From: JBHHZI01 sp046757965
GTDB taxonomy: Bacteria; Acidobacteriota; Polarisedimenticolia; SMYD01
DNA length: 58,508 bases
NCBI GenBank assembly: GCA_046757965.1
Contig: JBHHZI010000004.1
Span: 1 to 58,508 of the forward strand
Direction: 5' to 3'
The translations under genes were made by a program, and so were the position numbers. Of the stretch, positions 24,347-32,719 are shown in pieces (positions within the stretch are counted from its first letter, which is position 1; every line of letters starts with the position of its first letter). Below the pieces are notes generated by a model that saw only the letters and a program-made list of their open reading frames with translations, was not told the origin of the DNA and searched no databases.

Positions 24347-25158
24347 CCTGGTGGCGGCGGATGGCGGTCTGTGCCGGCCTGTTGCTGGTCACCGGGGTCC
24401 TCTGCCGGGCGGACGGAAGCGGTGCCGCACCCGCCGGCACGGCTCCACCGGTCACGGCGGTGGACGCCGTGTTCGACGCGGCGAACAGGGCGTACGAGCA
24501 GGAAGACTACGAGGATGCGGCCATCGGCTATCAGCGTCTCATCGATGCCGGGGTCGAGGATGCTCGCGTGGAGTACAACCTCGGCAACGCGCTGTACCGG
24601 CTCGGCAAGATCGGCCCGGCCATTCTTGCCTACGAGCGGGCCCTGAAGCTGTCGCCGTCCGATCGGCGCATTCGCGACAACCTCGAGCAGGTGTCGGCGC
24701 TGCGCATCGATGATGTCGGCGCCGACGCGGCCGACGGGAGTCCGCTCGCGGTCCTCTGGGCCTGGCACGGCCGCCTGTCTCCCGACCTGGTCACGGGGCT
24801 GTTCATCGCCATCTGGGTCCTGTTCAATGTCTGCCTCGCGGTCACGGTGTTTGCGCATCGTCGCCATGTCCGGCGGGTCGGCGGGTACGCCCTGGCCGTG
24901 GCGCTGGTGGCGGTGATGGCCATGGCCGGCATCCTCGGGCCGCTGATCTACCGTCGCGATGCCATCGTCCGGGGCATCGTGGTCCATGCCCGTGTCGACG
25001 TCCGGTCCGCGCCGAACGAGGCCGCCGGAATCGTTCTCACCACGGTTCACGAGGGTCTCGAGGTGCGCGTGCGCGACATGCGAGACCGATGGCTGGAGGT
25101 GACCTTGCCCAACGGCATCCGGGGCTGGGTGGGCCGGGCCTCGGTCGGCATCGTGTGA
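24343..25158 (+). CDS. batE: BatE, TPR and SH3-domain membrane protein
   Basis: A 271-aa protein with a signal sequence, two TPR units (NRAYEQEDYEDAAIGYQRL, EYNLGNALYRLGKIGPAILA), two spans (LVTGLFIAIWVLFNVCLAV and ALAVALVAVMAMAGILGPL) and a C-terminal bacterial SH3 domain (VDVRSAPNEAAG, LPNGIRGWVGRASV). The SH3 domain may contact peptidoglycan. It is the last Bat gene, overlapping batD by ATGA and hemW by GTGA. Confidence 0.9.
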   Translation: MTWWRRMAVCAGLLLVTGVLCRADGSGAAPAGTAPPVTAVDAVFDAANRAYEQEDYEDAAIGYQRLIDAGVEDARVEYNLGNALYRLGKIGPAILAYERALKLSPSDRRIRDNLEQVSALRIDDVGADAADGSPLAVLWAWHGRLSPDLVTGLFIAIWVLFNVCLAVTVFAHRRHVRRVGGYALAVALVAVMAMAGILGPLIYRRDAIVRGIVVHARVDVRSAPNEAAGIVLTTVHEGLEVRVRDMRDRWLEVTLPNGIRGWVGRASVGIV

Positions 25159-26354
25159 ATGCGGTGCGGAAGGCGGACTCACCCCTCGGCGTGTATGTCC
25201 ACGTGCCGTTCTGCCGGGCGCGATGCAGCTACTGTGCCTTCTACACCGTCGCCCACCACGCCACGGCGATCCAGCCGTTCATCCGGTCCCTGCGCCGCGA
25301 GATCCGCCACCTGGCACGGCGGGGATACGATGAACCCGAACTCTTCGTCCGGCCGGCGCAGGGGCGTTGCGTGGACAGCGTCTTTCTGGGTGGTGGCACG
25401 CCGTCCCTGTTGCCGGGAGAGGCGCTTGCCTCTCTCCTGGGGACGGTGAGGGAGTTCTTCCGCGTCACGTCCGACGCGGAGGTCACGCTCGAGGCCAATC
25501 CGGAGACGGTCACGGCGGCCGCGGCGGCCGGCTGGCGGCACGCCGGCGTCACGCGGGTCAGTGTCGGGGCGCAGACGTTCTCCGACGCTCGCCTGGCCCG
25601 GCTCGGCCGGCGGCACACGGCGGCATCGATCCGCCAGGCGGTGCGCGACCTGCGGGCGGCCGGTTGCGACAACATCAGTCTCGATCTGATCGCCGGCGTC
25701 AGCCCGGCCCGGCTGGATGAGGACGTGGACGCGGCGTGTGCCATCTCTCCCGATCATCTGTCGATGTATCTCCTCGAGGTCACCGAGGAGGAGACGGGCG
25801 CTGTCACGCCGCTGGCGCGCCAGGTTGCCGCCGGCGCGTGCCAGGTTCCGGAGGCGGACTGGTACGCCGACGCCTATCCCCGGGCGGTGAGCCGGCTGGC
25901 CCGGGCGGGCCTGGACCGCTACGAGATCTGCAACTTCGCCCGTCCCGGCCGGGTCTGCCGGCATAATCTGAAGTACTGGCTCGACCGGGATGTCCTCGGT
26001 TTCGGGCCGGGCGCGCACTCCTCCTGTGACGGAACTCGTTTCGCGAATGTCGCGGATCTGCAGCGCTGGCAGCAGCCCCTGCTGACTCGTGGCCGGCCGG
26101 AGACTCCCCGCGCCGATCGCCGGACCACCGGCGAGGCGAACGCGGAGAGGGCCATGCTCGCCTTGCGACTGGAGGAGGGGGCTCCCCGCGCGTGGCTGGA
26201 GCAGCTCCTCCCGGGCCGGGCCGGAAGGGGAGACACCGCACCCTTGGATGACCTGCTCGAGGCGGGTTTCATGATCTCGGACGGAGAGCGCGTGGCGCTG
26301 AGCACCCGGGGAATGCTGGTCTCCAACGAGATCTTCCAGCGCTTCCTGCCGTGA
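25155..26354 (+). CDS. hemW: radical SAM family heme chaperone HemW
   Basis: A 399-aa radical SAM protein. Cys20, Cys24 and Cys27 (CRARCSYC) bind the 4Fe-4S cluster; GGGTPSLL and EANPETV are typical of the coproporphyrinogen dehydrogenase-like group. HNLKYW is the HemW-type HNxxYW signature, and the extra fourth Cys motif of true HemN is absent, so it should deliver heme rather than oxidise coproporphyrinogen. GTG 25155 overlaps the batE stop; GTG 25164 is an alternative. Coupling to the Bat operon is unusual and may be coincidental. Confidence 0.9.
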   Translation: MNAVRKADSPLGVYVHVPFCRARCSYCAFYTVAHHATAIQPFIRSLRREIRHLARRGYDEPELFVRPAQGRCVDSVFLGGGTPSLLPGEALASLLGTVREFFRVTSDAEVTLEANPETVTAAAAAGWRHAGVTRVSVGAQTFSDARLARLGRRHTAASIRQAVRDLRAAGCDNISLDLIAGVSPARLDEDVDAACAISPDHLSMYLLEVTEEETGAVTPLARQVAAGACQVPEADWYADAYPRAVSRLARAGLDRYEICNFARPGRVCRHNLKYWLDRDVLGFGPGAHSSCDGTRFANVADLQRWQQPLLTRGRPETPRADRRTTGEANAERAMLALRLEEGAPRAWLEQLLPGRAGRGDTAPLDDLLEAGFMISDGERVALSTRGMLVSNEIFQRFLP

Positions 26355-26390
26355 TCCGTACGAGGAGTGTGCGGCGGTCGGGACGGTCCA

Positions 26391-26399
26391 TGTTACTGT
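26391..26399 (+). promoter_or_regulatory. possible extended -10 for the 26428 lipoprotein gene
   Basis: TGT followed by TACTGT (26394-26399) fits an extended -10 element. Transcription would begin near 26406, 22 bases before the start codon. No -35 is seen. Confidence 0.25.
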
Positions 26400-26427
26400 G
26401 ACGTCGGAACCGCCGGCGGAGAGAGCG

Positions 26428-27030
26428 ATGATGATGCAGCGCGACCATCGACCCGGGATCATGGTGTGGACCGTCTCGATGGCGGTGGGCTGTCTGGCCT
26501 GTACCGCCGCCGAACCGGATCCCCTCGTCAGCTCGACACCCGACACCGGCAGTCTCGTCGGGGGACACGCCGGCGTGGCGGGGGGCCTCCGGTGGACCGC
26601 GCCGGCGGCCTGGACGCCGGCCGAGGCGGCACCGATGCGCGCGGCCAGCTACCGGGTCCCGGGTGGTCCCGGCGAACCGGGGGACATCGACATCTCCGTG
26701 TCGTTCTTTCCCGGCGCCGGCGGCGGTGAGGAGGCCAATCTGGCCCGCTGGACCGGGCAGTTCCGGTCCCCCGTGGGTGGGCCTCCCGAGGGCGTCATCA
26801 GCGGCAACACCCGGGTGGCGGGTTTCCCCGTCGCCACGCTGGATGTGTCCGGGACCTACCAGGGCGGACCGCGGGGCGGCGGGCCGTTTCCCGGCTACCG
26901 GCTCTTCGCGGCCATCGTGCAGGGGCCGCAGGGGCCGGTCTTCTTCAAGATGGTCGGGCCAGCCGGCGGTGTGGACCGCGCCAAGAGCGGATTCGACGCC
27001 ATGCTGCACTCCGTCACGGCAGCGCCGTAG
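26428..27030 (+). CDS. small lipoprotein of unknown function
   Basis: A 200-aa product started at the first of three consecutive ATG codons (26428), behind GGAGAGAG. The signal MVWTVSMAVGCLAC gives a lipobox-like LAC at Cys24. The mature part is one compact domain with LRWTAPAAWTP, GDIDISVSFFPG, ARWTGQF and a conserved-looking ATLDVSGTYQGG. The WxxPxxW opening and a final FDAMLHSV resemble a family of lipoproteins seen in Planctomycetes and Acidobacteria; I do not know a function. It converges on the next gene. Confidence 0.7.
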   Translation: MMMQRDHRPGIMVWTVSMAVGCLACTAAEPDPLVSSTPDTGSLVGGHAGVAGGLRWTAPAAWTPAEAAPMRAASYRVPGGPGEPGDIDISVSFFPGAGGGEEANLARWTGQFRSPVGGPPEGVISGNTRVAGFPVATLDVSGTYQGGPRGGGPFPGYRLFAAIVQGPQGPVFFKMVGPAGGVDRAKSGFDAMLHSVTAAP

Positions 27031-27056
27031 GACCGGCCCCGGGAGCTGCCGGTGCG

Positions 27057-27779
27057 TCAGCCGGCCGGCCGCCCGGCCCGGTTCCGATGGTGCCGGCCGG
27101 CCCGGGCGACCACCGGCAGCAGGATCACCAGCAGCGTGGTCATGACGAGGTTGCCGATCAAGATCACCTGTCGCCCGGCTGGAGACACCGCCGGCCGCGA
27201 GCGGAGCCAGCTCCGCACACGTCGTGCCCGCCGGGTCCCCGGGCCAGGAACGAAGACGGTGCGGTGCCCGTTCTCGTCGCGATAGGGCACGGCGGTCCCC
27301 GAGTCCAGATAGATGTCGCGGGCGGCACGGACCCGCATGGCTGCATCCGGATGCCGGAGCGCCCGCTGTTCCAGCACCTGCCGGCGGATGGCCGCGGACG
27401 GTCCGCCATGGCCATCAAGTGACGGCGCCAGGGCAACGCTCGACAGGATAAGCGCGATGACGATGAAGCCAAGGCCCGTGCGCCACACCATGGCCGAGGG
27501 TGACGGCTGCAGGTCGGTCGCGCGCGGTACCCGGTAGAGGAAATATGCCGCGGTGACGACCAGTGCCGCGCACGCTCCGGCAGGGCCGAGGAGGGCCAGA
27601 GAGGGGAGCGGGGAGAGGAGCGGTGCCAGGCGGGCCGGCGCCATCGCCGCGACGACTGCCACACCGACGGCAGTGGCCAGCAGTGTGTGAAGGACCAGAC
27701 GGGTTCGATGGTAGACCGCCCCGACGCCCGCCGGCGACGGGGCAGGATCGGGCGGGGTGAGGGCCGCGGACGGAGTCAC
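27057..27779 (-). CDS. membrane protein of unknown function
   Basis: A 240-aa protein with four predicted spans: VLHTLLATAVGVAVVAAMA, ALLGPAGACAALVVTAAYFLY, GLGFIVIALILSSVALA and a C-terminal LIGNLVMTTLLVILLPVVA. Between spans 3 and 4 lies a soluble loop of about 85 residues (RRQVLEQRALRHPDAAMR and NGHRTVFVPGPG). GTG 27779 follows a G-run, and TAGACT on the minus strand (27791-27786) sits 6 bases before it, so it may be leaderless. No family is recognised. The absence of close homologues in memory keeps confidence moderate. Confidence 0.6.
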   Translation of the reverse strand: MTPSAALTPPDPAPSPAGVGAVYHRTRLVLHTLLATAVGVAVVAAMAPARLAPLLSPLPSLALLGPAGACAALVVTAAYFLYRVPRATDLQPSPSAMVWRTGLGFIVIALILSSVALAPSLDGHGGPSAAIRRQVLEQRALRHPDAAMRVRAARDIYLDSGTAVPYRDENGHRTVFVPGPGTRRARRVRSWLRSRPAVSPAGRQVILIGNLVMTTLLVILLPVVARAGRHHRNRAGRPAG

Positions 27780-27826
27780 CCCCCAAGTCTACGCGACCCG
27801 GACGTCGGCCGGGCGGTGCCTGGACC

Positions 27827-27856
27827 TTGACCTCCCTCCCGCGCGGCGACTATAAT
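27827..27856 (+). promoter_or_regulatory. sigma70-type promoter for the acyl-CoA dehydrogenase operon
   Basis: TTGACC (27827-27832), an 18-base spacer and a perfect TATAAT (27851-27856). Transcription would start near 27863, giving a leader of about 56 nt. It would drive the acyl-CoA dehydrogenase, meaB, epimerase and following genes. Confidence 0.8.
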
Positions 27857-27918
27857 CGCGGCCGCAAGTATCTATAGATGAACGGTTTGCGTGCGCAGCG
27901 CGGTGCGGCGGGGAACTG

Positions 27919-29061
27919 GTGGACTTCGAACTGACAGATGAGCAGCGCGCGCTGCAGGCCACCGTGCGAGAGTTCGCCCGCCGGGAGATCGCGCCGCATG
28001 TGCGGGAGATGGACGAGTCTCAGCAGTTCCCGCGGGAGATCATGGCCGGGGCGGGAAAGCTCGGGCTGCTCGGCTGCCTCTTCCCGGAGGAATACGGGGG
28101 TGCGGGACTCAGCTACGTCGACTACGTCACCGTGATCGAGGAGATCTCGGCGGTGGACGGAGCGGTCGGGCTGTCGGTGGCGGCTCACAACTCGCTCTGC
28201 TCGAACCACATCTTCCAGTTCGGCTCGGCCGCGCAGAAGACCCGGTACCTCACGCCGCTGGCCCGAGGCGAGAAGATCGGCACCTGGTCGCTGACCGAAC
28301 CGACGGCCGGTTCGGACGCCGGCGGCACGAAGACGACTGCCCGTCTCGACGGCGGCGAGTGGGTGCTCGACGGCTCCAAGACGTTCGCCACGCACGGCGC
28401 CAGCGGAGACATTGCCGTGGTGTTCGCCGTCACTGACCCGACACAGGGGAAGCGCGGCATCTCGGCGTTCGTCGTGGAGCGTGGCACGCCCGGCTTTCGC
28501 ACCGGCAAGAAGGAGGACAAGCTCGGGTGCCGGGCGTCCGACACCGCCGAGATCGTGATGGAGAATTGCCGGGTCCCGGAGGAGAATCTTCTCGGCGAGA
28601 GGGGCGCGGGCTTCGTGAACGCCCTGCAGATCCTCGATGGCGGCCGCATCTCCATCGCGGCGCTGGGCGTCGGCATGGCGCGCGGCGCATACGAGGCGGC
28701 GCGCTCCTACAGTCGCGAGCGCGAGCAGTTCGGCAGGCCGATCTCGTCGTTCCAGGCCATCCAGTGGAAACTTGCGGACATGGCGACCCAGATCGACGCG
28801 GCCCGGCTGCTCGTCTACCGGGCGGCGGGAATGAAGGATCGCCACGAGGATGTGAACATGGCCTCCGCCATGGCCAAGCTCTACTCCTCGGAGGTCGCGG
28901 TGCGGGTCGCGAACGAGGCCGTGCAGGTTCACGGCGGGTACGGATACACGCGCGACTATCCCGTCGAGAAATTCTACCGCGACGCGAAGATCTGCACCAT
29001 CGGCGAGGGCACATCGGAGATCCAGCGCCTGGTCATCGCCCGCCGGCTCCTGGACGCGTGA
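27919..29061 (+). CDS. acyl-CoA dehydrogenase
   Basis: A 380-aa FAD enzyme that oxidises acyl-CoA thioesters to 2-enoyl-CoA. GTG 27919 follows GCGGCGGGGA. It shows LTDEQRALQATVREFA at the N-terminus, EPTAGSDAGGTKT (the flavin/substrate signature), GGRISIAALGVGMARGA, and the catalytic loop IGEGTSEIQ with the base Glu in the position used by short- and branched-chain enzymes. Adjacent meaB and methylmalonyl-CoA epimerase genes suggest branched-chain amino acid or odd-chain acyl-CoA breakdown. The exact substrate is not set by sequence alone. Confidence 0.92.
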   Translation: MDFELTDEQRALQATVREFARREIAPHVREMDESQQFPREIMAGAGKLGLLGCLFPEEYGGAGLSYVDYVTVIEEISAVDGAVGLSVAAHNSLCSNHIFQFGSAAQKTRYLTPLARGEKIGTWSLTEPTAGSDAGGTKTTARLDGGEWVLDGSKTFATHGASGDIAVVFAVTDPTQGKRGISAFVVERGTPGFRTGKKEDKLGCRASDTAEIVMENCRVPEENLLGERGAGFVNALQILDGGRISIAALGVGMARGAYEAARSYSREREQFGRPISSFQAIQWKLADMATQIDAARLLVYRAAGMKDRHEDVNMASAMAKLYSSEVAVRVANEAVQVHGGYGYTRDYPVEKFYRDAKICTIGEGTSEIQRLVIARRLLDA

Positions 29062-30006
29062 ATGGGAGAGAACGGTCTCGTTCCGCGTCTTCTCGATGGT
29101 GATGTCGGCGCGCTCGCCCGGGCCATCAGCCTGGTGGAGAACGGCTCTCCCCGTATCCCGGAGATCCTGGGAGGTGTCTACCCGCGCACCGGCCAGGCGT
29201 ACGTGATCGGCGTGACCGGGCCGCCAGGCGCCGGAAAATCGAGCCTGGTCAACGCGCTCACCTCCATCTACCGGCGCGCCGGGAAGCGAGTCGGTATCAT
29301 CGCGGTGGATCCGTCGTCGGCGTTCTCGGGCGGGGCGATTCTCGGCGACCGGATCCGCATGCAGAGCCATGCAGCCGACGGGGACGTGTTCATCCGCTCC
29401 ATGGCCAACCGGGGACACCCAGGCGGCCTCGCGAAGTCGACCCACGACGTCGTGGATCTGCTCGATGCCGCCGGGTTCTCCATCGTCATCCTGGAGACCG
29501 TGGGTGTCGGTCAGGACGAGGTGGAGATCGTGCGCGGCGCGGATACCGTCTGCGTGGTCCTGGTGCCGGGACTTGGCGACGATATCCAGTCCATCAAGGC
29601 GGGCATCATGGAGATTGCCCACGTGTTCGTGGTCAACAAGGCGGACCGCGAGGGAGCGGACCGCGTGAGCATGGAGATCGACCAGATGCTCTCCCTGAGC
29701 GAATCGGCAGGGCGCTGGCGCCCCCCCATCGTGTCGACGGTCGCCACCACCGGCGAGGGCGTCGTTCGCCTCACGGAGGAGATCGATACGCACCGGGCGC
29801 AGGCCGGGTCGACGGCGAGCGGTGCGCACCGCCGCCGGGAGCTCTCGCGCGAGCGCATCATGAGCCTGGCGCAGGACCGGTTCCTGGCCATCCTGAGGCA
29901 GCGCGCCGGCGATGAGGCCATCGAGTCGGCCGTCGATGCGGTGGCGAGCCGCAAGGTGGACCCGTACCGGGCCACCGACGCGCTGCTGGATGCGGCCGGA
30001 TTGTGA
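29062..30006 (+). CDS. meaB: methylmalonyl-CoA mutase-associated GTPase MeaB
   Basis: A 314-aa G3E-type GTPase, formerly called ArgK, that gates cobalamin loading and protects methylmalonyl-CoA mutase. P-loop GVTGPPGAGKSSLVN, switch region VDPSSAFSGGAILGDRIRM, ETVGVGQDEVEI, and base-recognition NKADREGA are all present. It starts immediately after the dehydrogenase stop and overlaps the epimerase by GTGA. The mutase itself is not in the window. Confidence 0.95.
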   Translation: MGENGLVPRLLDGDVGALARAISLVENGSPRIPEILGGVYPRTGQAYVIGVTGPPGAGKSSLVNALTSIYRRAGKRVGIIAVDPSSAFSGGAILGDRIRMQSHAADGDVFIRSMANRGHPGGLAKSTHDVVDLLDAAGFSIVILETVGVGQDEVEIVRGADTVCVVLVPGLGDDIQSIKAGIMEIAHVFVVNKADREGADRVSMEIDQMLSLSESAGRWRPPIVSTVATTGEGVVRLTEEIDTHRAQAGSTASGAHRRRELSRERIMSLAQDRFLAILRQRAGDEAIESAVDAVASRKVDPYRATDALLDAAGL

Positions 30007-30443
30007 GCGGCGTGGGTGGCGATGGCGATGGCGACGGCCGACCGCGGCTCGACCATGTCGGTGTCGCGGTCTTCGACCTGGAGAATCGGTTGAACTTCTA
30101 CACGAAGGCCCTGGGTCTTACGGCGGTTCCGACCGAGACCATCGAGACCGAGCAGGTTCGTGTGGCGTTCCTGCCCCTCGGGGATACCCGGCTCGAACTG
30201 CTGGAGCCGACGGCGGAGGAATCGAGCGTGGCGCGGTTCCTGGACCGGCGGGGGGAGGGGATTCACCACCTGTGCATCGAGATCGAGGACCTGGATGCCA
30301 CCCTGGCGAGATTGCAGGCAGAGAAGGTGTCACTGGTCGATGACGTGCCGCGGCCTGGAGCGGAGGGAAGCCGGGTGGCCTTCATTCATCCAAGCGGCAC
30401 CGGTGGGGTGCTGATCGAGCTGAAGCAGCGAGGCACGCGGTGA
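30003..30443 (+). CDS. mce: methylmalonyl-CoA epimerase
   Basis: A 146-aa vicinal-oxygen-chelate enzyme that interconverts (S)- and (R)-methylmalonyl-CoA. The metal ligands are visible in LDHVGVAV (His), GDTRLELLEP (Glu), GIHHLCIEIED (His) and GGVLIELKQ (Glu). GTG 30003 overlaps the meaB stop. With meaB it forms a propionyl-CoA module. Confidence 0.94.
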   Translation: MSGVGGDGDGDGRPRLDHVGVAVFDLENRLNFYTKALGLTAVPTETIETEQVRVAFLPLGDTRLELLEPTAEESSVARFLDRRGEGIHHLCIEIEDLDATLARLQAEKVSLVDDVPRPGAEGSRVAFIHPSGTGGVLIELKQRGTR

Positions 30444-30751
30444 TCACGCCGGGATCGGAGGTCATCATCTATCTCCAGGAACCGCGGGAGCAGGTGTGGG
30501 GTCTGCTGCGTGGACTCGACGAGGTGGGCGTCACCGTGGAGGGTCTCGACATCGAATCGTTCGACGCCTGGGCGCGCTGCGTGGAGGAGGGCGGCGGGTG
30601 GCGTTCCCAGATCTCGGTCCAGTTCCTGCCGATGCGGCGGGTCCAGCGCATCCTGCTCGACCGCGGGGACCCCGAGTCTCCGTCTCTATCCGAACGATTC
30701 GCGGCCCGCGTCGGGCGCTCGCTGGGCGCTCTTCTGGACGGGGCGTCGTGA
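30440..30751 (+). CDS. small conserved protein linked to methylmalonyl-CoA genes
   Basis: A 103-aa soluble protein (ITPGSEVIIYLQEPREQVWG, then LDIESFDAWARCVE, then LPMRRVQRILLDRG). No signal or span. I recall similar small proteins (PGSEVLLYL, PMYRVERM) beside epimerase genes in Acidobacteria, which suggests a conserved neighbourhood; function unknown. It overlaps both neighbours by 4 bases (GTGA), implying production in step with the epimerase. Confidence 0.75.
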   Translation: MITPGSEVIIYLQEPREQVWGLLRGLDEVGVTVEGLDIESFDAWARCVEEGGGWRSQISVQFLPMRRVQRILLDRGDPESPSLSERFAARVGRSLGALLDGAS

Positions 30752-32685
30752 CGCGGCGGCGGCGGAGCCGGTTCCTCCCGGCGCTTCTTGCGATCTGTTG
30801 CGCGTCACTTCCCGCGCTGTCAGGCGCGGGCGCCATCGATGGGAGGACGCGGGCGGCTGCGGAGGAGAGCACCGGACAGGATCACATCCGCTGGCTCCCG
30901 TGGACGCGCAAGACCTTCGAGGTGGCCGCTGCCCTGAAACGACCGGTGCTGCTCTATCTTCGGTCGGCGGATTGCCGCCTGTGCAGCGGCCTCGAGGCGA
31001 ACGTCTTCGACGACCCCGACGTGGTCCGCCTGATGGCGAACCGCATCGTGCCGATAGCCGCCGACGTCGATCTGCGGCCCGACCTGGCCAGCCGCTACCT
31101 CATCAGGGCGGTACCCACGGTGAGCTACCTGCTTCCCAACGGCGAGCCGATGTACCGGATCGAGAACGACGCGACGCTGGCGCGGGTCGGCGCATACATG
31201 ACGAGCCCGGACCGCTTCCGCCGCTACCTGGCGCTGGCGGTGCGGTACATGAAGGAGAACCCGGTGGAGTTGATCGGCAAGGCGGCCGAGATCGCGGCGC
31301 TGGAGAGCAAGGTGCGGTCATTCACGCCCGGCGACCCGCCTCTCGACGAGCTCGCGGCGTTGCAGCGGAGAATCCGCGACCAGATCGACTACACGCATGG
31401 GGGACTGGGCCGGGGCTGGAAGACCATCGACGACGCTCCGTTCCGTCTGTTCGCGTCGCTGGCCCGGGATGACGCCGGCGGGCCACTCGGTCGGGCGACC
31501 ATGACGACGGCGCACCGCCTGCTCGAGGCGCCGATCCACGACGCCGTGGAGGGCGGGTTTCACCACTATGCCACCGCGCGGGACTGGTCGACGCCTGCCC
31601 TGGAGAAGCGGCTGGACACCAACGCCGCCGCCGTCCGGCTGCTGGTCGTGGCCGCGGTGCTCGCCCCGGAGGATGCGGCGATCCGTGCCGGCGTGTCGTC
31701 CACCATCGATTTCGTGAGGACTCACCTGGCCCTCGACGAGGGGGGATACGGGCTGGGCCAGAAGGCGTCACTGACACCGGATGACCCGGGCCTGTACTTC
31801 ACACTGGACCGCGATGCCCGTCAGACCCGCAAGCCGCCGGGAATCGTTCGCACGTTCGTCTCGGAGTACAACGCACGTTTTGCCGTCGCGTTGCTCGAGG
31901 CCGGGGCACGTTACCGCGACACGGGGTGGACGGCGGCGGGCCTCGACCTTGCGGACGTCGTGGCCCGCCGGGCCTACCGGCCCGGGCGAGGCGTATCCCC
32001 GGCGGTCTCTGTCGCCGGCAAGCCGAGTATCGACGGGCTGCTGGTCGACCAGGTCGCGGCGATGGAGGCGTGGATCGCGGCGTTCGAGATCCGGGGACGT
32101 CCGGCGGACCTGGAGCGCGTCCGGGCCCTGGCCGCCTTCTGCGACGCGAACCTGCGCGACCCGGCGGGGTTCTACATCGACCGCTCGCCCGATCTGTCCG
32201 CCGTGGGAAAGATGAAGCGACCGATGGTGAACCTCTCGACCAACGGCCGCCTCGCGCTGGCGCTGCTGAGACTCTCCGTGCTGAGCGGTGATCCGGCCTG
32301 GCGTGAGCGGGCCGTGGCGGCCAGCGGCGCCCTGCGCACCGCCACATCCCGCATGGGGGCTGCCGATGCCCCCTACGTCGAGGCTCTCGGCGCGCTCGCC
32401 GCGCCGCCGATCCGGGTGGTCGTGCCCGGCGCGTTCGAATCGTCCGGTGTGCTCGCCCTCCGGCAGGCCGGCATGATGCTTCCCGAGCCGGGCGCGGTGG
32501 TGGTCCCGGCAGGAGCCGGCGCCCCGGTGGCGGGCGTGCCGGCCCCAGCCGAACGGGGGGCGGAGACGGCATGGGTCTGTGTGGGTGAGCACTGTTCGGG
32601 GCCGGTCACGACCAGCGAGCAGATGCGTGCGGCGCTGGCCTCTCTGCTGGCCCCGGCGTTTGACCCCGGATCCGCGGCCGACTAA
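30748..32685 (+). CDS. secreted thioredoxin-fold, DUF255/YyaL-like protein
   Basis: A 645-aa protein from GTG 30748, with an Arg-rich start and hydrophobic core (FLPALLAICCASLPAL) consistent with export. Residues about 45-150 form a thioredoxin-like domain: KRPVLLYLRSADCRLCSG with a CRLC pair, then IRAVPTVSYLLPNGEP with the cis-Pro loop. Residues about 200-560 are an (alpha/alpha)6-type helical domain (YTHGGLGRGWKTIDDAPF, EGGFHHYATARDW, FVSEYNARFAVALLEAG) as in YyaL/SSP411. A second CVGEHCSGPV sits at the C-terminus. The typical cytoplasmic CHWCH motif is replaced by CRLC. It may be an extracytoplasmic redox or glycan-binding protein. Confidence 0.8.
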   Translation: MTRRRRSRFLPALLAICCASLPALSGAGAIDGRTRAAAEESTGQDHIRWLPWTRKTFEVAAALKRPVLLYLRSADCRLCSGLEANVFDDPDVVRLMANRIVPIAADVDLRPDLASRYLIRAVPTVSYLLPNGEPMYRIENDATLARVGAYMTSPDRFRRYLALAVRYMKENPVELIGKAAEIAALESKVRSFTPGDPPLDELAALQRRIRDQIDYTHGGLGRGWKTIDDAPFRLFASLARDDAGGPLGRATMTTAHRLLEAPIHDAVEGGFHHYATARDWSTPALEKRLDTNAAAVRLLVVAAVLAPEDAAIRAGVSSTIDFVRTHLALDEGGYGLGQKASLTPDDPGLYFTLDRDARQTRKPPGIVRTFVSEYNARFAVALLEAGARYRDTGWTAAGLDLADVVARRAYRPGRGVSPAVSVAGKPSIDGLLVDQVAAMEAWIAAFEIRGRPADLERVRALAAFCDANLRDPAGFYIDRSPDLSAVGKMKRPMVNLSTNGRLALALLRLSVLSGDPAWRERAVAASGALRTATSRMGAADAPYVEALGALAAPPIRVVVPGAFESSGVLALRQAGMMLPEPGAVVVPAGAGAPVAGVPAPAERGAETAWVCVGEHCSGPVTTSEQMRAALASLLAPAFDPGSAAD

Positions 32686-32719
32686 CGTGACTCGATTCTC
32701 GCCGACAGGAGTCCTCGAC

